In this document: positions 35,162 to 44,442 of the stretch, one piece after another
Numbering within the stretch: the first letter of the stretch is position 1
Layout: each line of letters opens with the position of its first letter
DNA from: Mesorhizobium ventifaucium
GTDB lineage: Bacteria; Pseudomonadota; Alphaproteobacteria; Rhizobiales; Rhizobiaceae
DNA length: 64,000 bases
Direction: 5' to 3'
NCBI RefSeq assembly: GCF_935822925.1
Contig: NZ_CAKXZS010000012.1
Location: 124,001 to 188,000, forward strand
Notes under the pieces: generated by a model
What the model was told of the DNA's origin: nothing
The model's input: the letters and a program-made list of their open reading frames with translations, nothing else
Databases searched by the model: none
Position numbers and translations under genes: made by a program

Positions 35162-35225
35162 GCTATATGGGGGCCCCGGTTGTAGTCGATTGGTTCAAGG
35201 ATGATGGCCGGCACTACCACGGTAG
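35162..35225 (-). promoter_or_regulatory. Conserved promoter element, copy C
   Basis: On the minus strand: perfect 12-bp palindrome CTACCGTGGTAG (35225-35214), 16 nt from TGGTA to TTGAAC, 25 nt, then TATAGC (35167-35162). ATCGAC stands 17 nt before TATAGC. Same geometry as copies A, B and D. It points toward the patatin-like gene. Confidence 0.6.
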
Positions 35226-35408
35226 GTCGCCCGCAGCGGTGACGGTAGGGAACCGCAGTTTTATCCGCTGTGGCAATGGCTCCGCGCGCGCGTCCATCGT
35301 CTGAAGGGCGCGCCTGATGCCCGGAATGCCCGACAACTCCAGCGCACCGGACTGCACAACGAAGCAGGCGCCGAGCGCAAGGAGATGGAGTGTTAATGCG
35401 GCTTTCAT
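35214..35408 (-). CDS. Possible small secreted protein
   Basis: A 64-codon frame with an N-terminal stretch resembling a signal peptide (MKAALTLHLLALGACFVVQS) and a short basic mature part. No clear ribosome-binding site; a TGGTACCA palindrome sits just before the ATG. Its end overlaps the palindrome of promoter element C. It could be real, since several tiny exported proteins occur in this region, but support is weak. Confidence 0.3.
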   Translation of the reverse strand: MKAALTLHLLALGACFVVQSGALELSGIPGIRRALQTMDARAEPLPQRIKLRFPTVTAAGDLPW

Positions 35409-35508
35409 ATTTGGTACCAGGTCAACGCGGCCTGCTCAAGGTGATTGCGGCTCCGGTGAATGCGTCTCGTTCGGGGCAAAGGAATGCCTCGACCGGACGC
35501 GAGGGCGG

Positions 35509-35865
35509 TTAGTATCCCTTCGGCGGAACGAAGAGGCAGATCGTCTTGCTGTCGTTGGCGCCGGCCACCGAGCACCAGTGATAGACACCATCGGGCGAGT
35601 TTTTCACCCGGCTGTCGCTGTAGGCGACGACCTCGCCGGTTCCATTGATGACATAGCCGTGCGGGCGCTCGCTGATGGCCCTGTCGCTAACCTGGCGGCA
35701 GTCGATGCCGGAGCAGCACGAGTAGGGATAGCTCCAGCCCAACGGCTTGGCGGCTGTGGGCAGCGCTTCATGCGCACTGACCTGACACGCCAGGAGGATC
35801 GGTGCGGAGAACATGGCGGCGACAAGGGAGGTGCGGTGCGGCGGCATTCGGTTCGAATTGTGCAT
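35509..35865 (-). CDS. Small exported cysteine-containing protein
   Basis: A 118-residue protein from ATG 35865 with GGAGGAAACA in front. The signal peptide is followed by a mature domain of about 90 residues with four cysteines (YSCCSGIDCRQV and YHWCSVAG) plus one in KTICLF. This SCCSGxDC arrangement recurs in small rhizobial periplasmic proteins without assigned function. Disulfides are likely. It stands alone, with a TTGCAT-N17-TGTAGA-like promoter near 35950. Confidence 0.65.
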   Translation of the reverse strand: MHNSNRMPPHRTSLVAAMFSAPILLACQVSAHEALPTAAKPLGWSYPYSCCSGIDCRQVSDRAISERPHGYVINGTGEVVAYSDSRVKNSPDGVYHWCSVAGANDSKTICLFVPPKGY

Positions 35866-36369
35866 TGTTTCCTCCATAAAGGCTTGTAGACAGTACAGAG
35901 GAGGATGCGCCGGACCGTCACGCCAATGTATTCTACAGGAGTCTTTATGATGCGATGCAAAGGTACAGGATACCTGCGCCCGCCGCTCGTGAAACCAACC
36001 ACGATAGGCACTGTACAGCGGGTTCTGGCGCCGCCGCCGCTCACCGCGATGGCGATGCCCTGCTCCGAAGGTGAATGACATAGGGGCGGGAACCGACGGT
36101 CCGCACACCTATACCGAGGTTTAGATCAGACATTCAAATTGCTAGGTCCGACCACCCTTTGTCGTGTTGCGTTGCCCGCCGCGATACAGGTACGCAAGAC
36201 CTGACGTTAGAGACTGCGATCGGCGGGGCATTGCTGGCTGTCGGTCGCCGAACGAGTTCCGGCGGCGTCGCGTGAGGTGCAGGTCCCGGTTGACGCGTGA
36301 CGGAAGCGGGGTTGATACTGACCGCGTGAAAGCCAATTCGTGTCCAGCAGATCTCCGGAGGCGAGCGTA
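35866..36369. other. Intergenic region before the FixJ-type regulator
   Basis: About 500 bp without a supported gene. A GGTA-N5-TACC inverted repeat occurs near 35965-35980. An imperfect TACC-N2-GGTT palindrome (CTATACCGAGGTTTAG) lies near 36109-36124 on the plus strand, pointing to the regulator at 36370. It resembles the conserved promoter element, but its downstream boxes are poor. Confidence 0.3.
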
Positions 36370-37008
36370 ATGGGCGTGGCAACTTCAGGTATTGCAGAAA
36401 GTCCCGTAGCAATTGTGATCGACGATGACGCAGCGGTCCGCGACGCGTTGGAGGAGTTGCTGAATTCGGTCGGCATCGACACGATATCGTTTTCCTCTGG
36501 TCAGGAAGTGCTGGACGCGACGCTGCCGGACCGCCCGAGCTGCCTTGTTCTCGATGTGCGAATGCCGGGTCTGAGCGGCCTCGACCTTCAGAATCTCCTT
36601 GCAAGCAAAGGCATTCGGACACCGATCGTCTTCTTGACTGGTCATGGCGACATCGCCATGAGCGTGGAGGCGATGAAGGCAGGGGCAGTAGATTTCCTGA
36701 CCAAGCCGGTGCGGGACCAGACGTTCCTTGACGCAGTGTCGACAGCCATCGCCACCGACGTGGCACGAAGAGCAGCGTCGACCGCATCCCGCAACAGCGT
36801 GGCTCTCTATGAGACCCTTACGCCCCGCGAGAGGGAAGTACTGAAGCTTGTGGTCTCCGGTGCGATGAACAAGCAAATAGCATCGGATCTCGGTATCAGC
36901 GAAATCACCGTAAAGCTCCATCGGAGCAACATGATGAAGAAGATGAACGCAAGGTCCATCTCCCATCTCATCAACGTGTGGCACTCGTTTCCAGCCGACA
37001 TCCGCTGA
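36370..37008 (+). CDS. FixJ-type response regulator
   Basis: A 212-residue regulator from ATG 36370, with GGAGG 9 bases upstream. Receiver: VIDDDAAVRDALEELL, phospho-Asp in LVLDVRMPGLSG, VFLTGHGDIAM, FLTKPVRDQ. Output: LTPREREVLKLVVSGAMNKQ, ASDLGISEITVKLHRSNMM. It is closely similar to the regulator at 22629-23333. The PAS kinase at 37106 follows on the same strand after 97 bp and is its probable partner. Confidence 0.9.
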   Translation: MGVATSGIAESPVAIVIDDDAAVRDALEELLNSVGIDTISFSSGQEVLDATLPDRPSCLVLDVRMPGLSGLDLQNLLASKGIRTPIVFLTGHGDIAMSVEAMKAGAVDFLTKPVRDQTFLDAVSTAIATDVARRAASTASRNSVALYETLTPREREVLKLVVSGAMNKQIASDLGISEITVKLHRSNMMKKMNARSISHLINVWHSFPADIR

Positions 37009-37038
37009 GCGACAAATGGGCAATCAGGCGCAGGGGCT

Positions 37039-37060
37039 CCGTAACTGAGTTGGATTACGG
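37039..37060. repeat. Inverted repeat between regulator and kinase
   Basis: CCGTAA (37039-37044) and TTACGG (37055-37060) form a perfect 6-bp inverted repeat with a 10-nt spacer, in the 97-bp gap. Without a T-run it is more likely a binding site or weak hairpin than a terminator. Confidence 0.35.
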
Positions 37061-37105
37061 CCGCGACAGGGAGTGGGACGCAGAGGCGGTCTCAAGAGGC
37101 CTCAG

Positions 37106-38974
37106 ATGGAGCTGACGTCAACGAAACAACGCCGCGCCGCGGCATTGGCGATCGGAGCTGCGAGCGTCTTGCTGGCATTATTCGTCGATGAGCCATACGT
37201 TCTGCTGGTCGCCGTTGCAGTCATATGCATCTGCATCGGCTGGGAGGCCGGCTTGGTGGCCGTTGCCTCGGCCGGTCTGCTTTCATCCGTGATCCTGTTT
37301 TCGCTGGAATCAGGGGCCATAGGCGGCGCGGTCAGGTTGGCGGTGTTTGTCGTAGCGGCGTTAGCCCTATGGTTCGTGATAAAGATTTTCAGGACCATGA
37401 GCTTCTATGACCGGGTCTACCAGGGCGCCGGACCCAACATTGCCGATATTCCGGGCCTCGGATGGTCGGCCTATCCGGATGGCCGCCTTCGCTTCGTCAA
37501 TCCCGCGGCGCTCGAGTATGTGGGTGTGACAGCCGATGAGATGCGCCGAATCATGGATGGCGATGATTATCATTGGACACAGTTTGTCCATCCGGACGAT
37601 GTCGAGGCGAGCATGGCGCGATGGCATCACAACCTAGAGACGGGCGAGCCTGTGATCGACGAGCAACGTGTGCGCCGGTTCGATGGGACTTATCGATGGT
37701 TTCGCGACACCGCGGTTGCTTCTCGCGATGAGCACGGAAGGATTACCGGCTGGTATGGCCAGATGGAGGACATCGACGACCAGAAGAAAGCGGAAACAGC
37801 GTTGCGCGAGCGTGAACGTGAGCTGCGCCTGCTGGTCGATACAGTTCCCACCATGATCTGGCTGATGACGCCGGCCGGATTGCCGTACTATTTCAACAAG
37901 CGGTTCCTCGACTGGGCGGGCATCGACGCGGTCAAGGAGGAACCGCGAGGCACGCGGCAATTCGCCTCGCATGTGGAGTTGTTCCATCCCGATGACCGGG
38001 CGGCCGTCAAGGCTGTGTTCGAGAAGTCCTTTGCCCGTGGAGAGCCACTCCAGCACAAAGGTCGGCTGTGCCGAAAGGATGGCAAATATCGCTGGATTGA
38101 TTCGCGCTTCGAACCGCTACGCGACGAAGACGGCACTATCCTTCGCTGGTACGGCGTCAATTTCGACATCGACGACGAGGTCCGCGCCCAAGAATCCCTT
38201 CGTCTGGCGGACGAACGGCTCGCGCGCGCCTTGCGCGCCGCCAGCCTGTCCGAATTGTCGGTGTCCATTGCGCACGAACTCAACCAGCCGCTGCAGGCAG
38301 TCGTGGCCAACGCCGGCGCGTTCCAGAGATGGCTGACCGCCGATCCGCCAAACTTCAATCATGCCAGCCGGGTCGCCCAAAAAATCATCAGAAACGCCGA
38401 CGCGGCGGCGCAGGTAGTCGCTCGCATCCGGGCGCTGTTCAGCAAGACCGAAGGCGCACCGCACGCGATCGATCTGAATGTAGTGATCCGTGAAGTATGT
38501 GATCTCCTGGGCGACACGCTCACATCGAGCGGCGTCAAGCTGGACCTTCACCTCGATCCCCGCCTTCCTGCGACGACTGCCGATCAGGTTCAGATGGAGC
38601 AGGTCGTCCTCAATCTCGTCCGCAACGGCATCGAAGCGATGCAGAACGTCAGCATCAACGTGCGAAGCCTGCGGATCGTGTCTCGGCATCAGAATGACGG
38701 AACAGTCGAGGTCGAAGTGCGAGACCGCGGCCGCGGGTTTAGCAATCCGGAACGGATTTTCGAGGCGTTCTACACAACCAAGCCGGATGGAATGGGAATG
38801 GGCCTGGCAATCTGCCGCTCGATTATCGAAGCACACTACGGACGACTCTGGGCGGAAAATGTCGAAACAGGGGGGGCATCCATAACCTTCAGCATTCCCA
38901 TCCGCGCTGCCGACTCGATCCATACGATCACCGCCGCGACAGCAGATTCACGAATGGGCGCTTTCAGAGATTGA
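37106..38974 (+). CDS. PAS histidine kinase with DUF4118-like membrane domain
   Basis: A 622-residue kinase from ATG 37106 (AGAGG upstream). Residues 10-105 form four close membrane helices like the KdpD-type DUF4118 module. Two PAS domains follow (FVNPAALEYVGVTADEMRRI... and YYFNKRFLDWAGIDAV...), each ending in an MEDIDD / FDIDDE linker. HisKA has SIAHELNQPLQA, N box LVRNGIEAM, then VRDRGRGF and FYTTKPDGMGMGLAICRSII. The kinase core is very similar to that of the four-PAS kinase. It overlaps the convergent permease gene by 11 bp. Confidence 0.9.
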   Translation: MELTSTKQRRAAALAIGAASVLLALFVDEPYVLLVAVAVICICIGWEAGLVAVASAGLLSSVILFSLESGAIGGAVRLAVFVVAALALWFVIKIFRTMSFYDRVYQGAGPNIADIPGLGWSAYPDGRLRFVNPAALEYVGVTADEMRRIMDGDDYHWTQFVHPDDVEASMARWHHNLETGEPVIDEQRVRRFDGTYRWFRDTAVASRDEHGRITGWYGQMEDIDDQKKAETALRERERELRLLVDTVPTMIWLMTPAGLPYYFNKRFLDWAGIDAVKEEPRGTRQFASHVELFHPDDRAAVKAVFEKSFARGEPLQHKGRLCRKDGKYRWIDSRFEPLRDEDGTILRWYGVNFDIDDEVRAQESLRLADERLARALRAASLSELSVSIAHELNQPLQAVVANAGAFQRWLTADPPNFNHASRVAQKIIRNADAAAQVVARIRALFSKTEGAPHAIDLNVVIREVCDLLGDTLTSSGVKLDLHLDPRLPATTADQVQMEQVVLNLVRNGIEAMQNVSINVRSLRIVSRHQNDGTVEVEVRDRGRGFSNPERIFEAFYTTKPDGMGMGLAICRSIIEAHYGRLWAENVETGGASITFSIPIRAADSIHTITAATADSRMGAFRD

Positions 38975-39953
38975 TCCGGGAATCGGCCACTGACTGCCCG
39001 ATCTCGATGAGCGTGCTGACCAGAATGTACAACATCCCAAAAACGATTGCGACGCCCAGCACTGCCGGGAGATCGGCGCTGGCAAGAGCCTGGACCGTGT
39101 AAAGACCCAGACCAGGCCACCCGAAAATGCGCTCGACAACAAGCAAATTGCCGAAGAGAATGGGGATCTGCAATCTGAGCATGGACAGTGGGGCCGTGGC
39201 GGCATTGCGCAAACCGTGGCGCAACAGCACCTTTGTCTCGCTGATACCCTTGCCACGCGCCGTACGGATGTATGGCTGCCTCATCACCTCGTGGAGCGCA
39301 CCATTCAGGCTTCGCCCAACCGCGACGCCGATGGGCAAGGCCAGCGCAAGCGCCGGCAAGGTCATGTGCAGCAGCGCGTCGAGGCTGACTTCGGGCCGGC
39401 CGACCAGTATTCCGTCGATGACGTTGAGCCCAGAGGGGCCTGCGAAGTCGCGGTAGGCAAGCCGACCCGCTCCGGGAAGCCAATCGAGACGGAACCAGAA
39501 AAAGTAGGCGAGAAGCAAGGCTGCCAGAAAGATCGGCGTTGAGCCTATCCCCACTATTGCGAACCTTATGCCGCCCGATCCCGGAATCAGGAACTGAAGC
39601 GCCGCCATGACGCCGGCGAGCGCCACTCCCAAAGCGATCGACGCCAGTCCGAGTTCAAGCGTAGCGGGAAGATATTGCCGGATGTCGTCAGATACCGGCT
39701 TGCGGGTCCTTACCGACGTCCCCAGATCCGCATGCGCAAGGCGCAATAGAAAGCGCCCGTACTGAACGAGGACCGGGTCGTCCAGTCCGAGGTGCTCACG
39801 CATTGCTTCAACCGCTTCCGGCGGAGCGCTGGGCCCGGCAATGGCCCGCGCCGGATCGGCGGGGATAATGCTTTGGAGACCAAAAACAATGAAGCTCATC
39901 ACCAGGAGAACGACGACCGCGCCGACGATACTTTTGGTGAGATATACCAGCAC
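38964..39953 (-). CDS. ABC permease, DppB type
   Basis: A 329-residue inner-membrane permease from GTG 39953, preceded by AGGGGGG and sharing one base with the stop of the DppC-type gene. Six hydrophobic segments; N-terminal family signature (VVVLLVMSFIVFGLQSIIPA, LGLDDPVLVQYGRFL). The EAA-like loop is RTARGKGISETKVLLRHGLR. It forms the translocation channel with the DppC-type partner. Last gene of the operon running from 44201 to 38964. Confidence 0.9.
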   Translation of the reverse strand: MLVYLTKSIVGAVVVLLVMSFIVFGLQSIIPADPARAIAGPSAPPEAVEAMREHLGLDDPVLVQYGRFLLRLAHADLGTSVRTRKPVSDDIRQYLPATLELGLASIALGVALAGVMAALQFLIPGSGGIRFAIVGIGSTPIFLAALLLAYFFWFRLDWLPGAGRLAYRDFAGPSGLNVIDGILVGRPEVSLDALLHMTLPALALALPIGVAVGRSLNGALHEVMRQPYIRTARGKGISETKVLLRHGLRNAATAPLSMLRLQIPILFGNLLVVERIFGWPGLGLYTVQALASADLPAVLGVAIVFGMLYILVSTLIEIGQSVADSRINL

Positions 39954-40816
39954 TACGCCCCCCTCAGCGCGGCGCGAATGCCGTCGCCCGCAAGGTTGGC
40001 GAGGAGACAGAGGAGAAAGATGATCGCGGCCGGCAGAATCGGCAGCCACCAATGGACCGTGAGACTGTCGAGGGTGCGCGACGTCATCGCTCCGAGTTCA
40101 GGCGCCGGTGCAGGCAGTCCAAGGCCAAGGAACGACATCAGCGACAAAGTCATGACGATGTTGGCGACATCCAGCGATGCTCCGATGAGCAAGGCCGGGA
40201 CGACTCCCGGCAACAAGTAACGCAACAGCAGGCGTGGACCCCGGACCCCGGCGATACGCGCCGCCTCGACATGTGGACGGGCCTTCAGGCGACGAATTTC
40301 ATCACGGGATATGCGCGCATACCAGGGCCACCAGACAATGGCGATCGCGATCATCGTGTTGCCGAGCCCGGGGCCAAGCGAAGCCACGACAGCGAGCGCG
40401 ATGAGCGATGCTGGAAGGACCAAGAACAGGTCGACGATCCGCTGGATCACCAGATCGACCTTGTCGCCCATCAGGCCTGAAATCAGTCCGACCATGGTGC
40501 CCACAGTGAGACTGAATCCGATAACGGCAAGCGCTGGCAGCCACGTATATTGAGCGCCGAGGATGACGCGCGAGAACAGGTCGCGGCCGATCTCGTCGGT
40601 GCCAAACCAATGTCCAGCTGAAGGCGGCAGGTAGGCTCCAGCGACGCGCAGCTGCGGGTCGAACGGCGTGATCCAGGGCGCCAGCACGGCCACAACGGTG
40701 ACGACAGGCACGCCGATAATACCGACGCTTTCAAGCCCCCCGGCACGCCGGAAGAAATCGCGCCAGTTGAACCGAGGCCGCGCAGGCAGCGTGTCCGGGC
40801 TTGGCCTTTTGGTCAT
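39953..40816 (-). CDS. ABC permease, DppC type
   Basis: A 287-residue permease with six membrane spans. Typical features: APWITPFDPQ...GHWFGTDEIGRDLFSRVILG near the N-terminus, EAA loop VEAARIAGVRGPRLLLRYLLP, and a C-terminal GLGLPAPAPELGAM. ATG 40816 overlaps the stop of the ATPase gene by ATGA, so translation is coupled. Confidence 0.9.
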   Translation of the reverse strand: MTKRPSPDTLPARPRFNWRDFFRRAGGLESVGIIGVPVVTVVAVLAPWITPFDPQLRVAGAYLPPSAGHWFGTDEIGRDLFSRVILGAQYTWLPALAVIGFSLTVGTMVGLISGLMGDKVDLVIQRIVDLFLVLPASLIALAVVASLGPGLGNTMIAIAIVWWPWYARISRDEIRRLKARPHVEAARIAGVRGPRLLLRYLLPGVVPALLIGASLDVANIVMTLSLMSFLGLGLPAPAPELGAMTSRTLDSLTVHWWLPILPAAIIFLLCLLANLAGDGIRAALRGA

Positions 40817-42615
40817 CGTCCGCCTCCTGGCTGAAGGCTCGGCATCGCCGCGACGAGAGACCGCGTGTAGGAGGATTGTGGTGCGGCGATGATGGCATCT
40901 GGATCGGCAATCTCAACCAACTCGCCATCCTTCAGCACCGCGATACGGTCGGCGATGATCCTGGCGGCCGCCAGATCGTGGGTGACGAACAGCATGGCCA
41001 TGCCGAGCCGCCGTCGAAGGTCGCTAAGAAGGTTCAAGGTGGTGGCCGCCAGCGACACGTCCATGGCGCTGATTGGCTCATCGCACAGCAGAAGCCTTGG
41101 GGGGACGATCACCGCGCGAGCCAAAACCGCGCGCTGGCACTGCCCGACCGACATCTCGGCCGGCAGCGCGTCCATCAGGACCGGATCGAGGCCGACCAGC
41201 TTTATTGCCTCTCCGACGCGACGGCGACCGTAATCACTGTCCGGCGAAACGGCACGCAGGCGCTCACCGATCTGCTCGCCGATCGTGAGCCACGGCGTCA
41301 GCGACGCCACGGGGTCTTGAAAGACGACTTGCGGAGGAAGCTTGTCGAAGCGTGTGACGGTGCCGCCCTCGGGGACCACAAGCCCGGCAGCAATCCTCAG
41401 TAGGGTAGACTTGCCGGCGCCACTCGCGCCCACCAGGGCCACGCACTCGCCAAGCTTGATTGAGAGGTTGACCGACCTGAGAACGGGCTGCCGTTGACGC
41501 CGTCCCCAAAACGATCGGGCGCCTGTCGGGTATGTTTTTCCGATATTGGACAGCCTCAAGGCAGCGGTTTCCTGGATCGCCTGGGCCGGCCATGGTTTTG
41601 CATCGGCGCGCTGCGTTGCGAGGAATGCGGTTTGTTCGTGGTGAAGGCAGGCGACTGCGCCACCATGGACAGAAGCAGGCTCCAGCGGTGGCCGGATCGC
41701 CGTGCAATCTGGCTGGGCGATCGGGCAACGTGTAGCGTAGGCGCAGGCGTTCTCAACATTTATGGAATGTGTGCGCTCGGACGGGAGCGTGGGAAGCGGG
41801 CGCCGTCGATCAGAGTCCAGATCGAATCGAGCGGCGAGAAGGCCGGCGGAATAGGGGTGCGTGGCATTGCGGGCAACGTCCTGCATGCGGCCCATTTCAA
41901 CGATGCGTCCGGCATAGAGAACGAGGACGCGGTCGGCCAGTGATGCCGCCACGGTTAGATCGTGCGTAACGAACAGAATTGCCGTCTGCTGATCGCGGGC
42001 AAGATCGCGCAACAGGTCGAGAATCTGCGCCTGCATGATGACGTCGAGCGCGGTGGTCGGTTCATCGGCGATGAGGAGCTTCGGTCTTGCCATCATCGCC
42101 ATGGCAATAAGCACTCGCTGACGTTGCCCCGCCGACAGGCGATGCGGAAGCGCATCGGCGATGCGTTCCGGATCAGGCAGGCCGGTTCGGCTAAGCCAGT
42201 CTCCGATCGATCTGTCATCCCCCCCCTTAGATTCTTGCATCTGGCGGCGGATCGTCATGGTGGGATTGAGTGCACCCATCGGATCTTGCGAGATGGCGCG
42301 GACGAGGTGGCGGCGGGCCGACTGCCAGGTGCGCCTTCCCGCGCCGACAAGCTCGATCCCCGCAAGCCGGATCGAGCCTGCAACCTGCGGCAGATATTCG
42401 CGCGGCAGTAGCCCCTGAAGCGTCAACCCGATGCTTGTCTTGCCGGAGCCGCTTTCCCCGACCAGCGCGATGATCTCGCCCGGAAACATGTCGAAACTGA
42501 TGCCATCGAGCACGCGGGAAGGACGGCCTTCGCGGCTGAGAATGACCGAGAGGTCTTTAACGGCGAGGACTGACCCGGTCACGGGTTCGGACATTCGGTG
42601 CGAAAGCTTGACCAT
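40813..42615 (-). CDS. ABC ATPase, DppD-DppF fusion
   Basis: A 600-residue protein with two complete nucleotide-binding domains. The first has Walker A GESGSGKTS, signature LSAGQRQR, Walker B LLIADEPTTA, switch His in FVTHDL. The second has Walker A GASGAGKST, signature MSVGQCQRA, Walker B LLCDEPISAMD, and VTHDL. The usual C-terminal oligopeptide extension with cysteines (CAYATRCPIAQPDC) follows the first half, which may hold an iron-sulfur or metal site as in Dpp/Opp ATPases. The second signature has LSGGQ changed to MSVGQ. It energises peptide or opine uptake. Confidence 0.9.
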   Translation of the reverse strand: MVKLSHRMSEPVTGSVLAVKDLSVILSREGRPSRVLDGISFDMFPGEIIALVGESGSGKTSIGLTLQGLLPREYLPQVAGSIRLAGIELVGAGRRTWQSARRHLVRAISQDPMGALNPTMTIRRQMQESKGGDDRSIGDWLSRTGLPDPERIADALPHRLSAGQRQRVLIAMAMMARPKLLIADEPTTALDVIMQAQILDLLRDLARDQQTAILFVTHDLTVAASLADRVLVLYAGRIVEMGRMQDVARNATHPYSAGLLAARFDLDSDRRRPLPTLPSERTHSINVENACAYATRCPIAQPDCTAIRPPLEPASVHGGAVACLHHEQTAFLATQRADAKPWPAQAIQETAALRLSNIGKTYPTGARSFWGRRQRQPVLRSVNLSIKLGECVALVGASGAGKSTLLRIAAGLVVPEGGTVTRFDKLPPQVVFQDPVASLTPWLTIGEQIGERLRAVSPDSDYGRRRVGEAIKLVGLDPVLMDALPAEMSVGQCQRAVLARAVIVPPRLLLCDEPISAMDVSLAATTLNLLSDLRRRLGMAMLFVTHDLAAARIIADRIAVLKDGELVEIADPDAIIAAPQSSYTRSLVAAMPSLQPGGGR

Positions 42616-42644
42616 AAGGGACGAGCCTGCCCTGGTTCTGGAAT

Positions 42645-44201
42645 TCAGGGTCCCCAGCGAACGGTGGCGAAGTCGATGTTGCCGGGTGGGTTCACGGGAC
42701 GGAGTCCAAGGTCCTTCAGACCCTTGGCGTGGACAACCACATCGTTGACGTCGACAAGCGGGATGACGATGCCGGCATCGAAATACATCTGCCCCGCTCT
42801 CTCGTAGAGAGCGTCGCGTCCTTTGACGTCGATCAACTGCCCGGCCCGGTCCACGACGGCATCGGCTTCCGGCAGCACCTGCCCAAAAAAGTTGAGGGAA
42901 CCGTTCCTTGTGAAGAAAGCCCTGGCCTGGCTCTCCGGATGAGCGGCGTCCGGTCCCGCGATCGTGAGTAGCAAATCGGGAGGGTTTGGGTCGTCTTTCA
43001 GGGTGTAAGCAGCGCCGGCGGGCAGCACGTAAGCCGTTGCCTTTACGCCGATCAACGCCAGTTGCGCTATCATCAGGTCGGCGATGCGACCATAGCTTGG
43101 GGCCGCGCTATAGAGGCCAATGGTCAAGTTGACCCCGCCATGTCTGGCGATCGCAGCTTTCGCTGCCTCGAAGTCGGTCGGAAACCGGATCGGATTCACT
43201 GGGTCGAGCATCACGTTCGGATAAACCGACCTCGACACGCTTGCGAACTCTCCAAAGGCGTCCTTGACCCACAGCGCCGGGTTGATCGCTGTCAAAACGG
43301 CCTTGCTGACCTCCGCATCGTCGAGCGGCGAGTTCGGCTTAACGAAGAGATAATACGGTATCATGCTCGGGGCGGCGGTGATCTCCAGACCCCCCGGCAG
43401 GCTGGTGAGTTGCGCAAACGGATAGTCGATCGGCACGGCATCGATCGTACCGGCCTGCAGTTGAAGTATCTGCTGGCTGATATCGGGCACGACCGAAATC
43501 TGGATCTGCCGGAAGAACGGTTTGTCGCCCCAGTAGTCGTCGTTGCGCTCGAGCACATAGCGCTGACCGCGTTTGAATTCAGCCAGTTTGAATGGACCCG
43601 TTCCGGCCGCATGCTCATTGAGCCAGGTCGTCGCGAAATCGCCGTTGTCATGCTCGGCGAGCGCTACCGGACTGATGATCTTGGGCCCCCACGGACTGGA
43701 AAGGGTATCAAGGAACGACGGCTGAGGATGACCCAACGTGAGCACGACCGTCGAATCGTCGGGCGCCCTCATGTCCTTCACGTTGGCCAGGAAGTAGCTC
43801 AGGATCAGTCCACCATCGCGGCGGCGCTCGAACGCCTGTATGACCGCCGCCGCATTGAATGGCGTGCCATCATGGAACTTGACACCGTCGACCAGGTGAA
43901 AGGTGTAGGTCAGTCCGTCGTCCGAGATCTCCCAACTCTTGGCGAGCAGACCAACGATCCTGGTCGAACCCGGCTCGTAGTCGACGAGCCCTTCATAGAC
44001 ATTGTTGATTGCGCTGATCCCGCCGACCTCGAACCCGTTGTCCGGATCGAAAGTGCCGATATCTGCCACGTAAGGTATGCGCAGCACCTCTTGCGCGTAG
44101 ACCGGCGCAATCAAGACCAGCAAACCGAGAGCGAATCCCAGCATGCGCAGTCCGAAGCTGCGTTTGTAAGATCGTTCGGTCCAGTACGCGTAATGCTGCA
44201 T
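42645..44201 (-). CDS. Periplasmic peptide-type binding protein (SBP family 5)
   Basis: A 518-residue extracytoplasmic solute-binding protein from ATG 44201, beginning with a signal peptide (LGFALGLLVLIAPVYAQ). Family-5 landmarks: NNVYEGLVDYEPGST, AKSWEISDDGLTYTFHLVDGVKFHDGTPF and GTGPFKLAEFKRGQRYVLERN. It delivers peptides, opines, nickel complexes or similar ligands to the transporter encoded just downstream. First gene of a four-gene operon. A degenerate version of the conserved promoter element may lie at 44409-44442. Confidence 0.9.
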   Translation of the reverse strand: MQHYAYWTERSYKRSFGLRMLGFALGLLVLIAPVYAQEVLRIPYVADIGTFDPDNGFEVGGISAINNVYEGLVDYEPGSTRIVGLLAKSWEISDDGLTYTFHLVDGVKFHDGTPFNAAAVIQAFERRRDGGLILSYFLANVKDMRAPDDSTVVLTLGHPQPSFLDTLSSPWGPKIISPVALAEHDNGDFATTWLNEHAAGTGPFKLAEFKRGQRYVLERNDDYWGDKPFFRQIQISVVPDISQQILQLQAGTIDAVPIDYPFAQLTSLPGGLEITAAPSMIPYYLFVKPNSPLDDAEVSKAVLTAINPALWVKDAFGEFASVSRSVYPNVMLDPVNPIRFPTDFEAAKAAIARHGGVNLTIGLYSAAPSYGRIADLMIAQLALIGVKATAYVLPAGAAYTLKDDPNPPDLLLTIAGPDAAHPESQARAFFTRNGSLNFFGQVLPEADAVVDRAGQLIDVKGRDALYERAGQMYFDAGIVIPLVDVNDVVVHAKGLKDLGLRPVNPPGNIDFATVRWGP

Positions 44202-44408
44202 GAAGGATTTCCCGTTGGCCTGGTACTTCACTAGCGACTGCAGGAAGGCCACCCCCAGTCAATTCTTGGCCAACGAGGCATTTAACACTCTTGTCCAACC
44301 CAGCGTCCCACCGATGCCGTCAATATCTTCTCGCTGCGCTCGGCGTCGATGCGGACACACAGATAATCTCGCCACGATACGTCAGCCCGCCGATCGCGGT
44401 CTATGAGC

Positions 44409-44442
44409 ATCAAGCAGAGGTTACCCTATTCCCAGGGTATAG
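44409..44442 (-). promoter_or_regulatory. Candidate degenerate promoter element (F)
   Basis: On the minus strand an imperfect palindrome CTATACCCTGGGAATAG (44442-44426) is followed 12 nt later by CTTGATGCTC, recalling elements A-D. The spacing is off by one and no TATAGC-like box follows at the expected place, so membership is doubtful. The remaining sequence from 44253 to 44797 holds no gene. Confidence 0.25.

Noticed and set aside
3683..35225. The conserved element read as coding sequence (plus-strand frames give VDWIKDEGG-like peptides in copies A, B and C).
   Set aside because: Copy D has a stop inside the stretch, copy B has a stop right before it and no start, and what follows differs completely. 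Constant spacing of palindrome and boxes relative to minus-strand genes favours DNA-level function.
36109..36180. Another copy of the conserved promoter element before the regulator at 36370.
   Set aside because: The palindrome is imperfect and no TATAGC-like box is found at the right distance; kept only as a note.
43062..44234. A 390-codon plus-strand frame opposite the binding protein.
   Set aside because: Shadow of a clear SBP family 5 gene.
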